A stretch of DNA of 64,000 bases, taken from assembly GCF_040954835.1 (NCBI RefSeq), contig NC_090714.1, forward strand, positions 2,406,501 through 2,470,500. Reading direction: 5' to 3'. Shown here piece after piece: positions 1-11,460 of this stretch. The notes below the pieces were generated by a model. It had not been told where the DNA came from and ran no database searches. It was given only the letters and a program-made list of their open reading frames with translations. Made by a program: the position numbers and the translations under genes. The DNA is from Lepisosteus oculatus. Lineage: Eukaryota > Chordata > Actinopteri > Semionotiformes > Lepisosteidae. Each line of letters starts with the position of its first letter. Within the stretch, counting starts at the first letter, position 1.

Positions 1-277
1 TTCTCCAGGCCAGATACAGACACGGTCTCCCGTACAACTCTATTTAAGTCTGTTTCACTCGCACACAGAACACAAGAGTCCCAGCTCTCTAGTAAGTGGG
101 AACTGAAAGGGATGGCAGTATAAAATGCTACTTTATATTTTTGAAGGCTTTTCACATCAGTTTGAGCCTCATAATGTAACTAACCAGCCGACCAGAGGTT
201 TAGTCCTGTGAAGGTCCTGTCCACTTCACCACAGCAGTACGTTGTAATCTGGTCTTCATGGTATTTTCTTTCATTTT

Positions 278-745
278 GGAATGTCGTGGGAACTGCGGTA
301 GGGTCACACCTGCTGAAGCTCTTGTTTAACTACAGTGTCACTGTTTATATTGCTAAGTGATTAGTTCAGATATGCATCAGAGGTCATCAGGAATAGAAAT
401 CAGCAGGTGTCAGGGTTCCAAGACTTAGAACTGAGAGCAGTCTGGATGATTGTGCCCTGAGCTCTGTACATGAGCAAACTGTAATTAACCAGCTACCCAA
501 CTACAGTAATCATAGCCCAGCTGGTCTTCTACACAAGAGGAACAATGGCCTCATGACCTTATCCGTCAGGTCATTGTTTCTAAACTACTTTTCAAAAATG
601 GTCAATTTTACGATAGTGACCACAGCCCTTCACTCAGGCTGTACATTCTGCTGTATCTCAAATCTGCATCATGTGCTGTTACTGGAATGTCCTGATTACC
701 TCAGACTGGTCACACCTGCCAAAGCTCTTTACAAATGACACTTTT
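278..745. repeat. pair of short diverged direct repeats
   Basis: A stretch near 278-345 (ggaatgtc, then a run ending gtcacacctgctgaagctctt) recurs near 686-745 in diverged form (ggaatgtc, then gtcacacctgccaaagctctt). Nothing else is recognisable in bases 1-840. The family is unknown to me. Confidence 0.4.
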
Positions 746-879
746 AAACAGGTTCCACTGTCCTGCACTAATACAGTACAATGTGTGTGAGTTCATGTCC
801 ATCTTGTATTCTTACTGCTGCCAAGGCAATGTATTCTAATTTAGAGGTACAGCATATATTATAAGTAGATTCAAAACTC

Positions 880-1560
880 CCCCAAAAACTCTCTCACAAA
901 GATGAAGCAGAAAAAGGGACCATTTTGTCCAGATTTACATAAATGTTTCAGAGTATTTGACTCAAATGCCTTCACTGTTTCTTCTGCACAAGGTGAAAAA
1001 CATACTGTGAAAATATTGGGACAGTGAGGTAAAATTAGGCATTTTTGCTACATTGCGACATTTTAAGGAAAAAAGATTAATGTGAAGAAAAAGTACAAAA
1101 TTGTAGTTCTAGGTATTATTTTGTATACATGTTAATCCATGTTAGAGCAATGTTATTTGTTGGTTTCAGTCAGGTGAGCATAATTACTGGGACAAATGGC
1201 TGTCAGCTGTTTCTAATAACTCAGGGGTTTAATATTGCATGATTTGGCAACATTTGGAAGAGCTGTGAGTATTTAGTCTTGTTTTCAAGCTTTGGAGTTT
1301 ATTTTTGAATCTACCCCTTGAGTTAAGGCAGGAGATAAGAAGATAAGAGCTGTCTGTGATGAAAGAGCTAGCAAACGTGAAGATAAGAGCAAAGTAAATT
1401 CCAATTGCAGAGAGATTGGGCATTGCAAAATCAGTGATACAGAACATTTTGAAAAATAAAAACTGCTGAAGCAGTAAGCAATTAGTAAAGCCCAGATCAT
1501 CCAAGGAAGATGACAGCAGTTGGTGACAGAATAATCATTTGAACTGTGAAGGCAAATAGT
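880..1560 (+). mobile_element. Tc1/mariner-like DNA transposon relic, copy 1
   Basis: Around 1360-1460 the plus strand can be read as a degraded helix-turn-helix of a Tc1-like transposase (IPIAERLGIAKSVIQNILKN). It is followed by a remnant of the linker that in this family precedes the DDE domain (KPRSSKEDD, near 1490-1512). Reading is broken by stops, so the copy is dead. Its 5' part (898-1200) aligns base by base with the second copy that follows. No intact catalytic domain or clean terminal inverted repeat was found. Confidence 0.6.
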
Positions 1561-1599
1561 TCAGGGTTGTAAGTATTTTGTCTGACTATGACACTAAAA

Positions 1600-2225
1600 A
1601 ACAAAGATTAAGTAGAAAATGGGAACATTTTGTTTTGTTATGATTTACATAAGTTTTTCACAGTATTTGACTCAAATGCTTTCACTGTTTCTTCTGCACA
1701 AGGTAAAAAACATACAGTGACAAGTAAAAATATTGGGACTGAGGTGAAATTTCACATTTTTGCTGTATACTAATGAAAACTATTTATGCAAAAATACAGT
1801 GATTTATTTCTTGATACTATTTTGCATACATGTTAATCCGTGTTAAAACAAAGTCATGTGTTGTGTTCAGTCAGGTGAGCATGAGTACTGGGACAAGTGG
1901 CTGTAATAAAAGAGCTGTGATACATAGTCTTGGTTTTTGGTTTCAGTCCTTGAAGATAATTTTTGAATCTGCCTCTTGAGTTAAGAAAAGAGAAGACAAG
2001 ATGACAACTAGAGAGCTGTCCATCACAAAGAAGGTAACATGTGTGAAGGTAAGAGCCAGTTAGAACCATTGCAGTGGGTTTGGGCACCAGAAGCTCAACG
2101 ATACAGAACATTTTGAAAAAGAAAAACTACTGGAGGAGTCAGCAATCAGTAAAGACCAGGTCATCCAAGGACGTTGATGAGAGAATAATCAATAGAACTG
2201 TGAAGAAAAACATTTTTTTGCTAAC
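1600..2225 (+). mobile_element. Tc1/mariner-like DNA transposon relic, copy 2
   Basis: This is a second diverged copy in direct orientation. It shares with copy 1 the blocks agtatttgactcaaatgc, gtttcttctgcacaaggt, atacatgttaatcc, tcagtcaggtgagcat and acagaacattttgaaaaa. It keeps the same degraded helix-turn-helix region (about 1990-2180), also interrupted. Tandem duplication of one insertion, or two insertions of the same family, would both fit. Confidence 0.6.
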
Positions 2226-2790
2226 ATGGTTTCTAGTGCAGTAACTGCTAATTGCCTTTTAATGGAGGTGTGTGGCTGTGGATATTGGTGTCTTGGGATA
2301 AAGTGCTTATGAATGTTTATGGGTAAGTCAACACAGAAAAGGATATTCAATTTTCTTGTAGCACCAACCATGTCCCTTCTTCAAGTTCTCAGACTCATAC
2401 AAAGATTTCTACAAAAACATTTTTGCAGTATTATTTCAATATTTTTCTTTGAACATAGCCAGAGATGCTATTTGGCTGAATATTTACAGTAGAGGACAGA
2501 GGCAGAACAAAATAAGGCAGCCATCTTGCACTTGTGTGTTGCTATCTGTACATTAGTATGCAGATGTGTTAGTCTAAAACATTAGTTGCTTTGGAACTTT
2601 ACATAGTATTGGTTAAGGATGACTTGGGTTGTGATTTTGATAGGGAAGAGCTTGCAGTCTGGACTGGCATTACAAAGTGACAAGCCTGCATTCCTGCATC
2701 TCATCAATTCACCATTCCTGTTTTTCCTACCAGGTCAGTATTCCCATTCCCAGGCACAAAAGCCAGAGGTGACGCAACTGGGGCTCTCTG
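2226..2790. other. intergenic stretch upstream of the astacin gene
   Basis: No gene or repeat family recognised. The last 200 bases (AT-poor, leading into the TATA box) are presumably the proximal promoter of the protease gene. Confidence 0.4.
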
Positions 2791-2794
2791 GGAT

Positions 2795-2803
2795 TATATA
2801 AGG
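2795..2803 (+). promoter_or_regulatory. TATA box of the astacin gene
   Basis: TATATAAGG lies about 115 bases before the start codon. The expected initiation site, 25-30 bases downstream, leaves an 85-90 base 5' leader. A strong TATA box suits a gene expressed at high level in one tissue, as is known for fish hatching and secreted astacins; that expression pattern is inference here. Confidence 0.75.
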
Positions 2804-2913
2804 GCTTTCACTTCTCACCCTGGGGCACTGGACACCTCCAGCTCTCACCTCCAGCCAGACTGCTGCTGAACTCTCATCCCAGCACCTTCACTGCTGCTCA
2901 GATCCTTTTAGAC

Positions 2914-5900
2914 ATGGAGCTCCTCGCCTGGATCATTGTCCTTCTCCCAGTTTTCCAGATTTCTGCCTCTCCAGTGCTGGTAGGTGGGGCTACTTGGGAA
3001 TTTTAAATGTAAATCCTTCTCCAATCATGTTGAAGTATTGCTCCTGTTATTGGGATATTGGAGACTTTGTAAAAGCCATGATACTCATCTCTTATTTGTT
3101 TTGTAATGTCTTTTAGGTTACAGAGAGAGTCCAAACAGCAGAGGATAAAGGTGGTGAGTGACAATGTCTTAGAGAAAGAGGACAAATGAGAAAAAACAAC
3201 AAAGACAAGTGAACTACAGGCCTGTGATGAACTAAACATACCGAACACATAACATATTAGTCTATTGCAGCTGTCCTTGCATAAGTTGGGGAACAAACAC
3301 TGACAAGATCATGTCTGAGCTAAATTAACCTACAGCATTCAAGCTGATATTCTCAAGTGTATTGCACTTTACTCCAAACAATTTCTCTACACTCCACCTC
3401 TTCGGAATTAACTAATGTTTTTGTGCCCTGTTGTCTCAGGCGATGAAGTTTCTGCCATGGAAGTGATTATTAATGTCAACTCTGTGGAAAGTAAGTGTCA
3501 TTCATTATTCTCAAGTGTCAGCTGGCCTCCCAGAAGGACAGGATGAAGCAAGTAGTTTTAAGAGACAGTCACTGCTTTAGAATATTGTCCACTTAAGAAC
3601 GTTTTTCCCCCAAGTTGCCCAACAACTGAAGATGGAATGAAAAACTCTGTCAATGCTTTGCTAAAGTGATTTAATGGATGTATTAATTAAATGGCATTTT
3701 AGATGGTAGACTTACAGGGATATGCGACTTTAAAGCACCTCATATCAGGTACTTTTACTTACTCAGTCTGGCGGCACTTAATTGCTTAAATGTGACTTAA
3801 ATGGCAAAAACTAGTGCATGTTAAAATGCTCTCATGAAGAGAAGACCACCAATATTTAAAGAGTAAAGACAAACAAATTAAAATTTAACAACTGGTTCTG
3901 ATGTCTGTAGCAAATACATGGCAGTTTCAGTTGTGTAAAAATGCACATATTATATCTCATTTCTTCAACTTCAAAGGAATGGTCAAATGACAGGAAACCT
4001 CAGTCTCTAATTAAATTGAGAGAATTTAATGGACTCTTCCTTCTGTTTTTTGTTCCAGCAATGCCCTTCACATCACGCCACTCCATCAGATTTACAGATA
4101 TTGCCTACTCCAACCAGAGGAGCGCTCTGATCTGTCCCAGAGGTCGACAGTGCTTCTGGCCCAAGTCCTCTGATGGAGCTGTGTACATACCATACGTCAT
4201 AGACCCAGTATTCTGTGAGTACACCTTTACATATCAATTTCAAACTTTTCATTCAGACAAGGTACAGTCCAGTCTTACACAGTACCACATCTCCTTTGAG
4301 GAATTTAAATCCCATTTCCAAATAGCTTTGTGCCCTTGTGTTAGTTATGAATCTGAAATGACTATACACAGTGATACATTAGCATAATCAGTCTTATGAT
4401 TCTTTCAAGGAAAAATGACCAGGACTTATTTTTCCCCTTTTATTCCACAGCTGTTCCTCAAAGAGTACAGATCAATCAAGCCCTGTCTGCGATCTCCACT
4501 GTCACCTGTATCGTCTTCACTCCCCGATCCAGAGAGAGAGATTACTTAAACTTCCGCTCCCTCGATGGGTGAGTTCAACATTATACAGAATCCTTTAGTC
4601 AAATTCACAGCAGAGCAGAGAAGGTGGCTCTGAGGTTGGAACTCCAAAATTTACTGAAGATGTTTTTTTATAAAACATTTGCCCATCCTATTTAAACAGG
4701 AAAAGCTCCCTACAAGTGGGAAAATGCATATAACCACTCTCTTCATTAAGACTTCAATTTCAGGCATTGTAATAGCAAAGTTCTTTGTTGTTCATAGACA
4801 AGCAATCACCTAAACCTCTAAGTGAAGAAATAATACTTTTACGCCAATGTTTATAGATGCACGGCATGAAAATTTTAAATTGTTTAAATTTTATTTCAGA
4901 TTTTGCATTGCTTTTTTATGCAGCTATTTGTTTTTAAGCTAAATGTTGATTCTGGCTGGTCTGCGTTTTGTAATACAAATCTTGAGCGGTAGCAAGGGAT
5001 AAATGTTAACACCTGGAAAAGACTTCCATAGTAAATGGAAGACTTCTACGGTAAATGTAGTGTATCGGTCAATATAGTGTTTAATGATTGATGCACAGGT
5101 GTCGAGTTCTTGAATTTTGGATGATTCTGATCAATGTGAATTAAATTTTTTTGACAAGCTTGGTTTCTTCTCCCCAAAACTAAAGGCATTGATAAAACTG
5201 GTGATGCTCATAACATACAGTAACCTGTATAAGACTTTGAAGGTTTTGCACTGCAGAGTATATTGAACAAAAAACATTATAATATAAAAGCTTAACTCCT
5301 GTCCTGAGACCACAGAACCCCAATCAGTGGTGTAAAATGTTGTCTTTTAGAAGTGCAAGGATACAAAAGTTCAGAGCTTTTTTTTGGGGGGGGGGGGCAG
5401 TTTCTAAGAAGTCACTTAATAAATATGTTTTTCTGGTACGTTACTGTCAAATGAGATCTGCTGCTATTTTGTGTCACTGCTGTGGGACCAGTGATCTAAC
5501 AGAGGATCCAGATGAGCACAGGAGCGTACATTGTCTTTTCATGTTGCAAAACACTGATTTCTGGTCTGCTGTGTGTCTTTGGCTTGGAAGCTGTTGGTCT
5601 TCCCTTGGACGCACAGGAGGGCAACAGGACATCTCACTGTCCAGGACTGGCTGCGTGCAGAAAAACATCATCAGCCATGAGATGATGCATGCCCTGGGCT
5701 TCATCCATGAGCACAACCGGGGCGACAGAGACCGCTACATCAAGGTCCTGTGGGATAACATCACGCCAGGTGTGGAGCACTTACTGTCAGGGGTCGGTTA
5801 CTCAGGAAGATAATTAAAAAGCTAATTTGTGCATAAAAGATGCAATAGGTCCAATTTTTCTTAAGGACATTTAGCTAGCTGTATCAGAATTTCCTTAAGA

Positions 5901-7817
5901 AAAACATGTTTTGACGTGTTTTTAACACAGTAAGAGCAGCACTACGAAGGCTGGACCTACTGTAGATTATATTGGTCTGGTATTGGATTGGAAGTTTTCT
6001 TTTGATCTCCTTTGGGATTTTTATATGAACCTCTTTATCTTAAGGTTTTTGCAGACGCCTCCCTACAAGGTTCCTGTTTTCCTGAGTAGGAAAACTGAGA
6101 AAATGTCTGTTGGCAACATAATCTTGACTAGTGAGGATGAAGACAAAGCTGTGTCTTGAAACAGAGGAGCAACATTCGTATCTGCTGTCCTTTGACCAGT
6201 TTTCTCTTTGGTGCTGGGGAGCCTTTAAACCAAATAAAACCTGACCCATTGAGAGGCTGTAACTTACTGCAAACTAAATTAAATGTTTTCTGTTCCGCAA
6301 GGTTTTGAAAGTGACTTTGTTAAGAGAGTCACCAATAACCTGGGCACTCCTTATGACTATGACTCAATTCTGCATTACAAATCGTAAGTGAAATATTCAG
6401 TATCTTCTCTTTGGGAAATGAGATGAAGGAATCTCACATGTTAAACAGAACTTTCTTCTTGTTGAAGAAAACAGGCAGTGTAAAAGCTGAATGTGATCAA
6501 TGATGAAATGTCTTTACAACATCTGTCATCTTCACCAGGAGCCCTTACTGATCTTGCATTAGTTCTATAGGGAGAGGTTTTCTTGACTGTTATGTGTTTA
6601 GATCTTATGATCCTTTTTTGAAAGGAGAAGAGCATATTCTCTTCCTCATTGTAATAGTAAGCACTTTACATGTACACAGTCTCTAAAAAAGAATCTCAAC
6701 TGATTTGAATATTCTCATCTTTTGGGTATTTCTCAGAAAGGAAAACATGGTTCCACTTGTTCCACTACCGTTACATTGAGCTGTTTACAATCTGAAACAT
6801 TGATCCATGATAAAGCCGAAAACCTCATAAAGACTTTTTTCATTTCAGGGGATTTTTTGCTAAACACAGTGGTTTGAAAACACTGGTACCCATTCCGGAC
6901 AGCAACAGGAAAATAGGTCAGAGCAGCTGGCTGACCAAAACGGATATCCTGAAGATCAACAGACTTTATGAGTGTAGTAAGTCTCTTTTCAGACTCCATT
7001 CACTGGTTTCCCTTCCTTTCACATACCAGTTCCTGAACCAGGGCTTCAGGATTTGTCTCCTTCAAGGCTTAATCTCTTCCTTTAACCCCATTTCATCAGA
7101 AGGAGAATCTAAGAGCAGGGCTTCCACCCAAACCCCTACAACCAAGACAACTGGAACAACCAGAAGAGCCACTCGTCCTGTTGTTGGCCCCACCATTGAG
7201 CCCAACACCCCCACAGGAACAGGTAGATCTGCTTCTTCTGAATGCTTGGCAGTAGAACGCACAGCCCGCTTTCTAATACTCAGTTACACTAGTCACCTTT
7301 TTGACATTGAAACAGATTTCATTATTCCCAAAATCCATATATTTCTTTACCACTTTAGAGTGAAGTTATCAGGGATCTGTGACACAAGGTGCATAACAGT
7401 TAGAAATAGAATCAGTGGACTGGTAGACAACCGTGTGAACTAGACAATAGGCTTGCTGGGAGCCTTTCAGGATGCAGGAACAGTGTTTCTCCTGCAGTAG
7501 ACTTGAAGCTTCTTAAAGGCACAGTGGACTCAGCACATGGCAAATGTCCATCAGCTTGACAGTGGGCATTTCTGAGGGTTGCCCACTACTGGCTCAGGGG
7601 TCAGGGGGTAGAGCTCTGAGGGATCTTCACTCTATAGAAAATGATATTGTGACAAAACAGTTGTGTACTAATCCATACAGTTCTGTCATCTTCATGATTT
7701 GTATCTTTCATTGTCAATTCAGTTTGAAACCCAATGGCTTTGACTGAGAAATTCCAGGTTTTTCATTCACTCTTGTTCCCCTTTCCAGGTCAGCCTGGGG
7801 AAATGAACAGAAAATGA
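2914..7817 (+). CDS. six-cysteine astacin metalloprotease (C6AST/nephrosin-like), complete, ten exons
   Basis: Secreted zinc endopeptidase of the astacin family (M12A). Coding exons: 2914-2979, 3117-3153, 3440-3490, 4059-4214, 4451-4568, 5591-5769, 6302-6383, 6849-6976, 7100-7222, 7789-7817. All junctions are GT-AG and phases match, giving 969 nt and 322 aa. The protein starts with a hydrophobic signal peptide (residues 1-18, ending FQISAS), then a propeptide of about 50 residues with FTDIAYSNQR, where the Asp matches the family's aspartate switch. The zinc site HEMMHALGFIHEHNRGDRD fits the astacin signature exactly. Six cysteines sit in ALICPRGRQC, VTC, GCW, GCV and YEC, the C6AST pattern of fishes. 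The Met-turn reads SILHY rather than SxMHY. After the last Cys comes a Thr/Pro-rich tail of about 50 residues from two extra exons. The substrate is unknown; hatching, immune or reproductive roles are known for relatives. Confidence 0.93.
5378..5398 (+). repeat. poly-T/poly-G run in astacin intron 5
   Basis: A T tract runs directly into a run of about twelve G on the plus strand, roughly 190 bases before exon 6. It is a low-complexity tract likely to vary in length and to be error-prone in sequencing. Confidence 0.7.
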
Positions 7818-7928
7818 CCTGCTCTCTAATGAAGAGGACCCTGCTCCACACTCAGCTTCCGGACACAAGGCAGCACACACCGCCAAGAACTAAAGATATT
7901 TGTAGGGTGTAAATATTCCTTGTTGTGA

Positions 7929-7934
7929 AATAAA
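7929..7934 (+). promoter_or_regulatory. polyadenylation signal of the astacin gene
   Basis: AATAAA lies 112 bases after the stop codon, giving a short 3' UTR. It is the first canonical signal downstream. Confidence 0.75.
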
Positions 7935-8211
7935 CATTAACCGTGCACAAATCAAGTATCTTTCATTGTTCTGTACCTTCACATCCTCACACTAGAACCC
8001 CACAGGGATTCAGGTGCACTGAAGTACTAACATTGTCATTATATTGCAGAGTGTGAATATCTTACAGTATAAATTGCGATGCTCATTTTACATCAGGCTT
8101 GTTATTTCAGTTCAGTCTTATAATTGAAGGTTTTACTTTTACCCTAAAACTAAACCATTATAATTCTTAATATAAGTAAATTGTTAGGGGGGAATAATCT
8201 AATGGTGAAAT

Positions 8212-9220
8212 ATGGAGCTGGATAATTTCGATGGAGTGTCGGTACGGCAGGTGCCGAAGGGGGTGGAGCTCATCCTCTTGAGGCAGTTCCTTCAGCGGCA
8301 GAGGGGAAAGAGCCGACAGCATCTACAGTACAGTAAGTGTAGTGTACCTGGCTGTATAAATCTCTGTGAAACATTGTTTAATCGTGTGGAGTCATATGCA
8401 ACGATTTTTCGGCTTTAGCAGGCGGTTGCGGGCTAGTTAATACGGTACAATCTGGATCTCATCTCCACCTCTGAGCTCAGCTGCAACGAGAAACGTGCGG
8501 AATGAAGCTGGAGCCCAGCTGAACTTGTGCTCAGTGCGGCGCTGAGCGCTCAGCATCGCTGTTGTTCTGATTAGCACGAACTGCAGCTCTGAATCAGAAC
8601 ATTTCAACTCATCCCAGCAGTAAGTTGATATGTAGACCGTGATTACTTTGTTTCGTGTTAGTATACAACTGAAGAGAGGCATTTGATAAAAAAAATACCA
8701 GATAGGGGTACGTATTGACCAACGATAATAGCAAATAGGCACGAAGCTGTAGGTTGGCGTTTGAACTTGTGCCCTATAATAGAAGCATTTATTTCTTGGG
8801 ATAAATGATATGAATTCATAGGGAGAGCCTTCTGACTAGCAAGCGAGCAGATCGCCGTTTTGATTTTATAAGTAACATTTGTGTGCAATGATGGAAATGT
8901 ACGTGTTGTAATTTCAGGGGCTACATTTGTTGCACCTCCTTTAAGAGTCAGTGTTTGTGGACGTGCTCCGTTAGAGGCACCGCGTTACAGGTATGTTAAG
9001 CGATGACTGACAGGGGCATGTACTACAGTTTCCTTACAGCCTAATGGCGCTCACTGAAGTTGCTCCCTCTTCAAACCCATTGTATTCGTTTGTGCGGTTG
9101 TGTTGCTCAGATTTCCCGAGCTGTATCGCTTTATTTCTGCGGAAGAATCCCACCGCCAACGGCGCAGGAGAACTAAACCGCTGTGACTCGTTATTGCTCC
9201 ATTGCAACAAAAACGTTACG
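8212..9220 (+). CDS. candidate three-exon open reading frame, unrecognised
   Basis: Three plus-strand segments with good splice sites keep one frame: 8212-8332 (MELDNFDGVSVRQVPKGVEL onward, donor gtaagt), 8918-8990 (acceptor atttcag, donor gtatgt) and 9040-9220 (acceptor tccttacag, donor gtaagg). Together they are 375 nt, 125 codons without a stop, and the last ends in phase 0, so a further exon would be needed. I do not recognise the protein. A serious doubt is the second intron, only 49 bases, shorter than vertebrate introns normally are. The antisense of the first segment is also open. The region 9100-9210 is related to an inverted piece at 33.80-33.96 kb, so it may be the edge of a duplicated block rather than a gene. 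Confidence 0.25.
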
Positions 9221-9547
9221 GTAAGGAGCTCCCGTCGGTAATAAGACGACAACTTAACCTACTACTCCCAGGTAACTAGTGGGTGACTTGTGTAACTTAA
9301 CGCATTTGACATTTTTGCAGAACGAAATCTGGTGATGCCTATTCTGGTCTTGCAATAATAGACCAGCATACCTGTACATGCATCCCCAACTTTCCCCTCA
9401 TTAAATGGGGGAACGTTTTCCTTCACATGGCATTGTTGCCCAAGAAATCCTACTCCCCAAGGCATGGTTATCAATGACTGTCCTTCCACTGAACCACATC
9501 CACCCCAACAGATCATAGAAATTAATTACATCCAGTGACACCTTGAC

Positions 9548-10720
9548 TTTATTGCTCAGACAATAGTTACAGAATCATAACAGGTCAGAGGATCACCATA
9601 CACACCACATCTTTGTCCCACATTACTGGAGCATGTCCCATTCCTGTTGGAGAGCTTCAGCCACCCATCTCTCTTCTTCCCCATGTGATCAACAGGGCTC
9701 CTTTTTCAGCCAAGGTTACATGAAGTCCTGAGTTTGCTGGTCATTGTAGTATGGTCTCAGAATAACAGTTCAATAATATTCCCCCTCAGGCCACTCCGAC
9801 TCCTTCTCCAAGCTTGGAGAGCATGAGCTGTTTAACCTTACCCAGATCACGAGCCGCCTTGGGAAGTCCTCCATATCTTCCCACTGACTCGTCCAGGTAA
9901 GGTACTGCTGCAAGAAAGCAATAAGACTAGATTGTTACCGATTTTTATCCAGAGTACCATCCAATTTCAACAGCTGAGGCAAGTACAGCAGTGCCCCAAC
10001 TGGGCTCTCTCGTCACTGGCTATGCAGCAGGATAAAGCTGGGTTTGTGTCCTAAAGTCAAACACACTGGGCTCTTCCTGGTATACAGTTTACCTCAAGAG
10101 CTGAAAGACAGTCCTTTGGAATGGGATGTTTGTGGAATCTCACTTTGCCACAACAGCATGCTGTCAAGATGGGATGGGATTTCCGGGCATCCTGCCTTTA
10201 AAGACAGATCAATTAACTTTAATTGTACAGAGGATTTCATAGTCCTGTGCTTAAGGACATACTGCCTCCAGAGGGAGTAAAGAGCAGCCAGCTAACCCCT
10301 CATCTAGAGCACGTCAAGCAATGAGGAAAGACTGCACTTGACACAGGAAATACCCTGAACATGTCCTACCTTCAGCATCAACTAGGAATTCCACAGTGGC
10401 AGTTCACTCAACTTCAACTCACCCATGAGCTGGCTCAAACATCCTTTTCATACACCATCTCACATGTGGACAGCATTACTTACTGCATTTCCAAGCCACA
10501 GCTCAGCTTGTCAAGTCCCACAGAGGATCAACTAACTGGCTTCAGGAACAGTGGGCTGGTTGAGTTTTCCAAGCCACTAACATTTCACTCTTCTCACCAA
10601 ACAGCTCCCAGTATTCTAGAAACAGGAATATTGGCAACACAGCTCACAATGAAAAGTCTCATGTTCCTCTTCCAATGAAGACACAATGTAGAAGTGTTTC
10701 TCCCAGGCTTCACTTTTATA
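9548..10720 (-). other. minus-strand TATA-to-polyA segment in unit A, unrecognised
   Basis: On the minus strand a TATAAAAG box (10713-10720) opens the segment and an AATAAA signal (9548-9553) closes it about 1.16 kb later. Both are kept at the matching places in unit B. The interior has no long conserved reading frame: frames open in one copy are broken in the other. A short RNA gene or an old retrocopy would both fit. I see no splice pair that I can defend. Confidence 0.35.
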
Positions 10721-11421
10721 AGCCTCTTTGTTAATTACGGGGGTTTGGCTAAATCCATGAGAACCAATCCCAAAAGCCCTAAAATCCTCATGTGGATGGC
10801 CAGGTGTGTCCAGCTCGATAGTGCACACCTGCTTCCAGATCCCTGCCTGCTCAGAAGCCATCTTGGCTCAGAAACACCACAGCCTGGGCTTGAGCCAAAA
10901 TGGAAGGTGCCTACAGAAGCCTTCAAGGACACTATGACATTGCTTTAATACATTTTCCCTGAACATTCAGTGTGTTCTTTTTAAACCCTTCAGCACAGCA
11001 CACCTCAATCTATTTCAGAAATAGATTAAGAGAGAAAGAGAATAATTTGATTATGGTTTATACAGTTTTTACCTTTATACATATACAGATTTGCGATTTA
11101 TAACCCTTACACATTCGTTTCAGTGCCCAATATTATTTCTCTTCCTATGTCAGAACACTTGTTGATGCCTGCTATGATTGGAATGGTGCTCTCAGTCGAT
11201 GTATCGCAAAGGAGAAAGTCAGTGTCCCAGACCCATTATAAAAACATGCTTTGCTAATAGAGTTCTCTGTATTTAAAACAATAACAATGTTTCATGAGAA
11301 TGTTGTCATTTTAGTTAACTGAGGAGATTGAGGCATTACTTTGAGAGACAGAATTCCTTCCAGTATTTTAGATGCCCTGTACTAGCTGATGTTTTATTAA
11401 CTGATTTTTCATGTTGAACAG

Positions 11422-11460
11422 CCTCCTTCTGTTTTCACGGAGAACTGGACTGGTGCTTTG
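11422..11460 (+). other. exon-like 39-base segment found only in unit A
   Basis: Acceptor tgttgaacag, a 39-base open segment and donor gtaagt. It lies in the part of unit A (about 11.0-11.7 kb) with no counterpart in unit B. An isolated splice-site pair is weak evidence. Confidence 0.2.
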
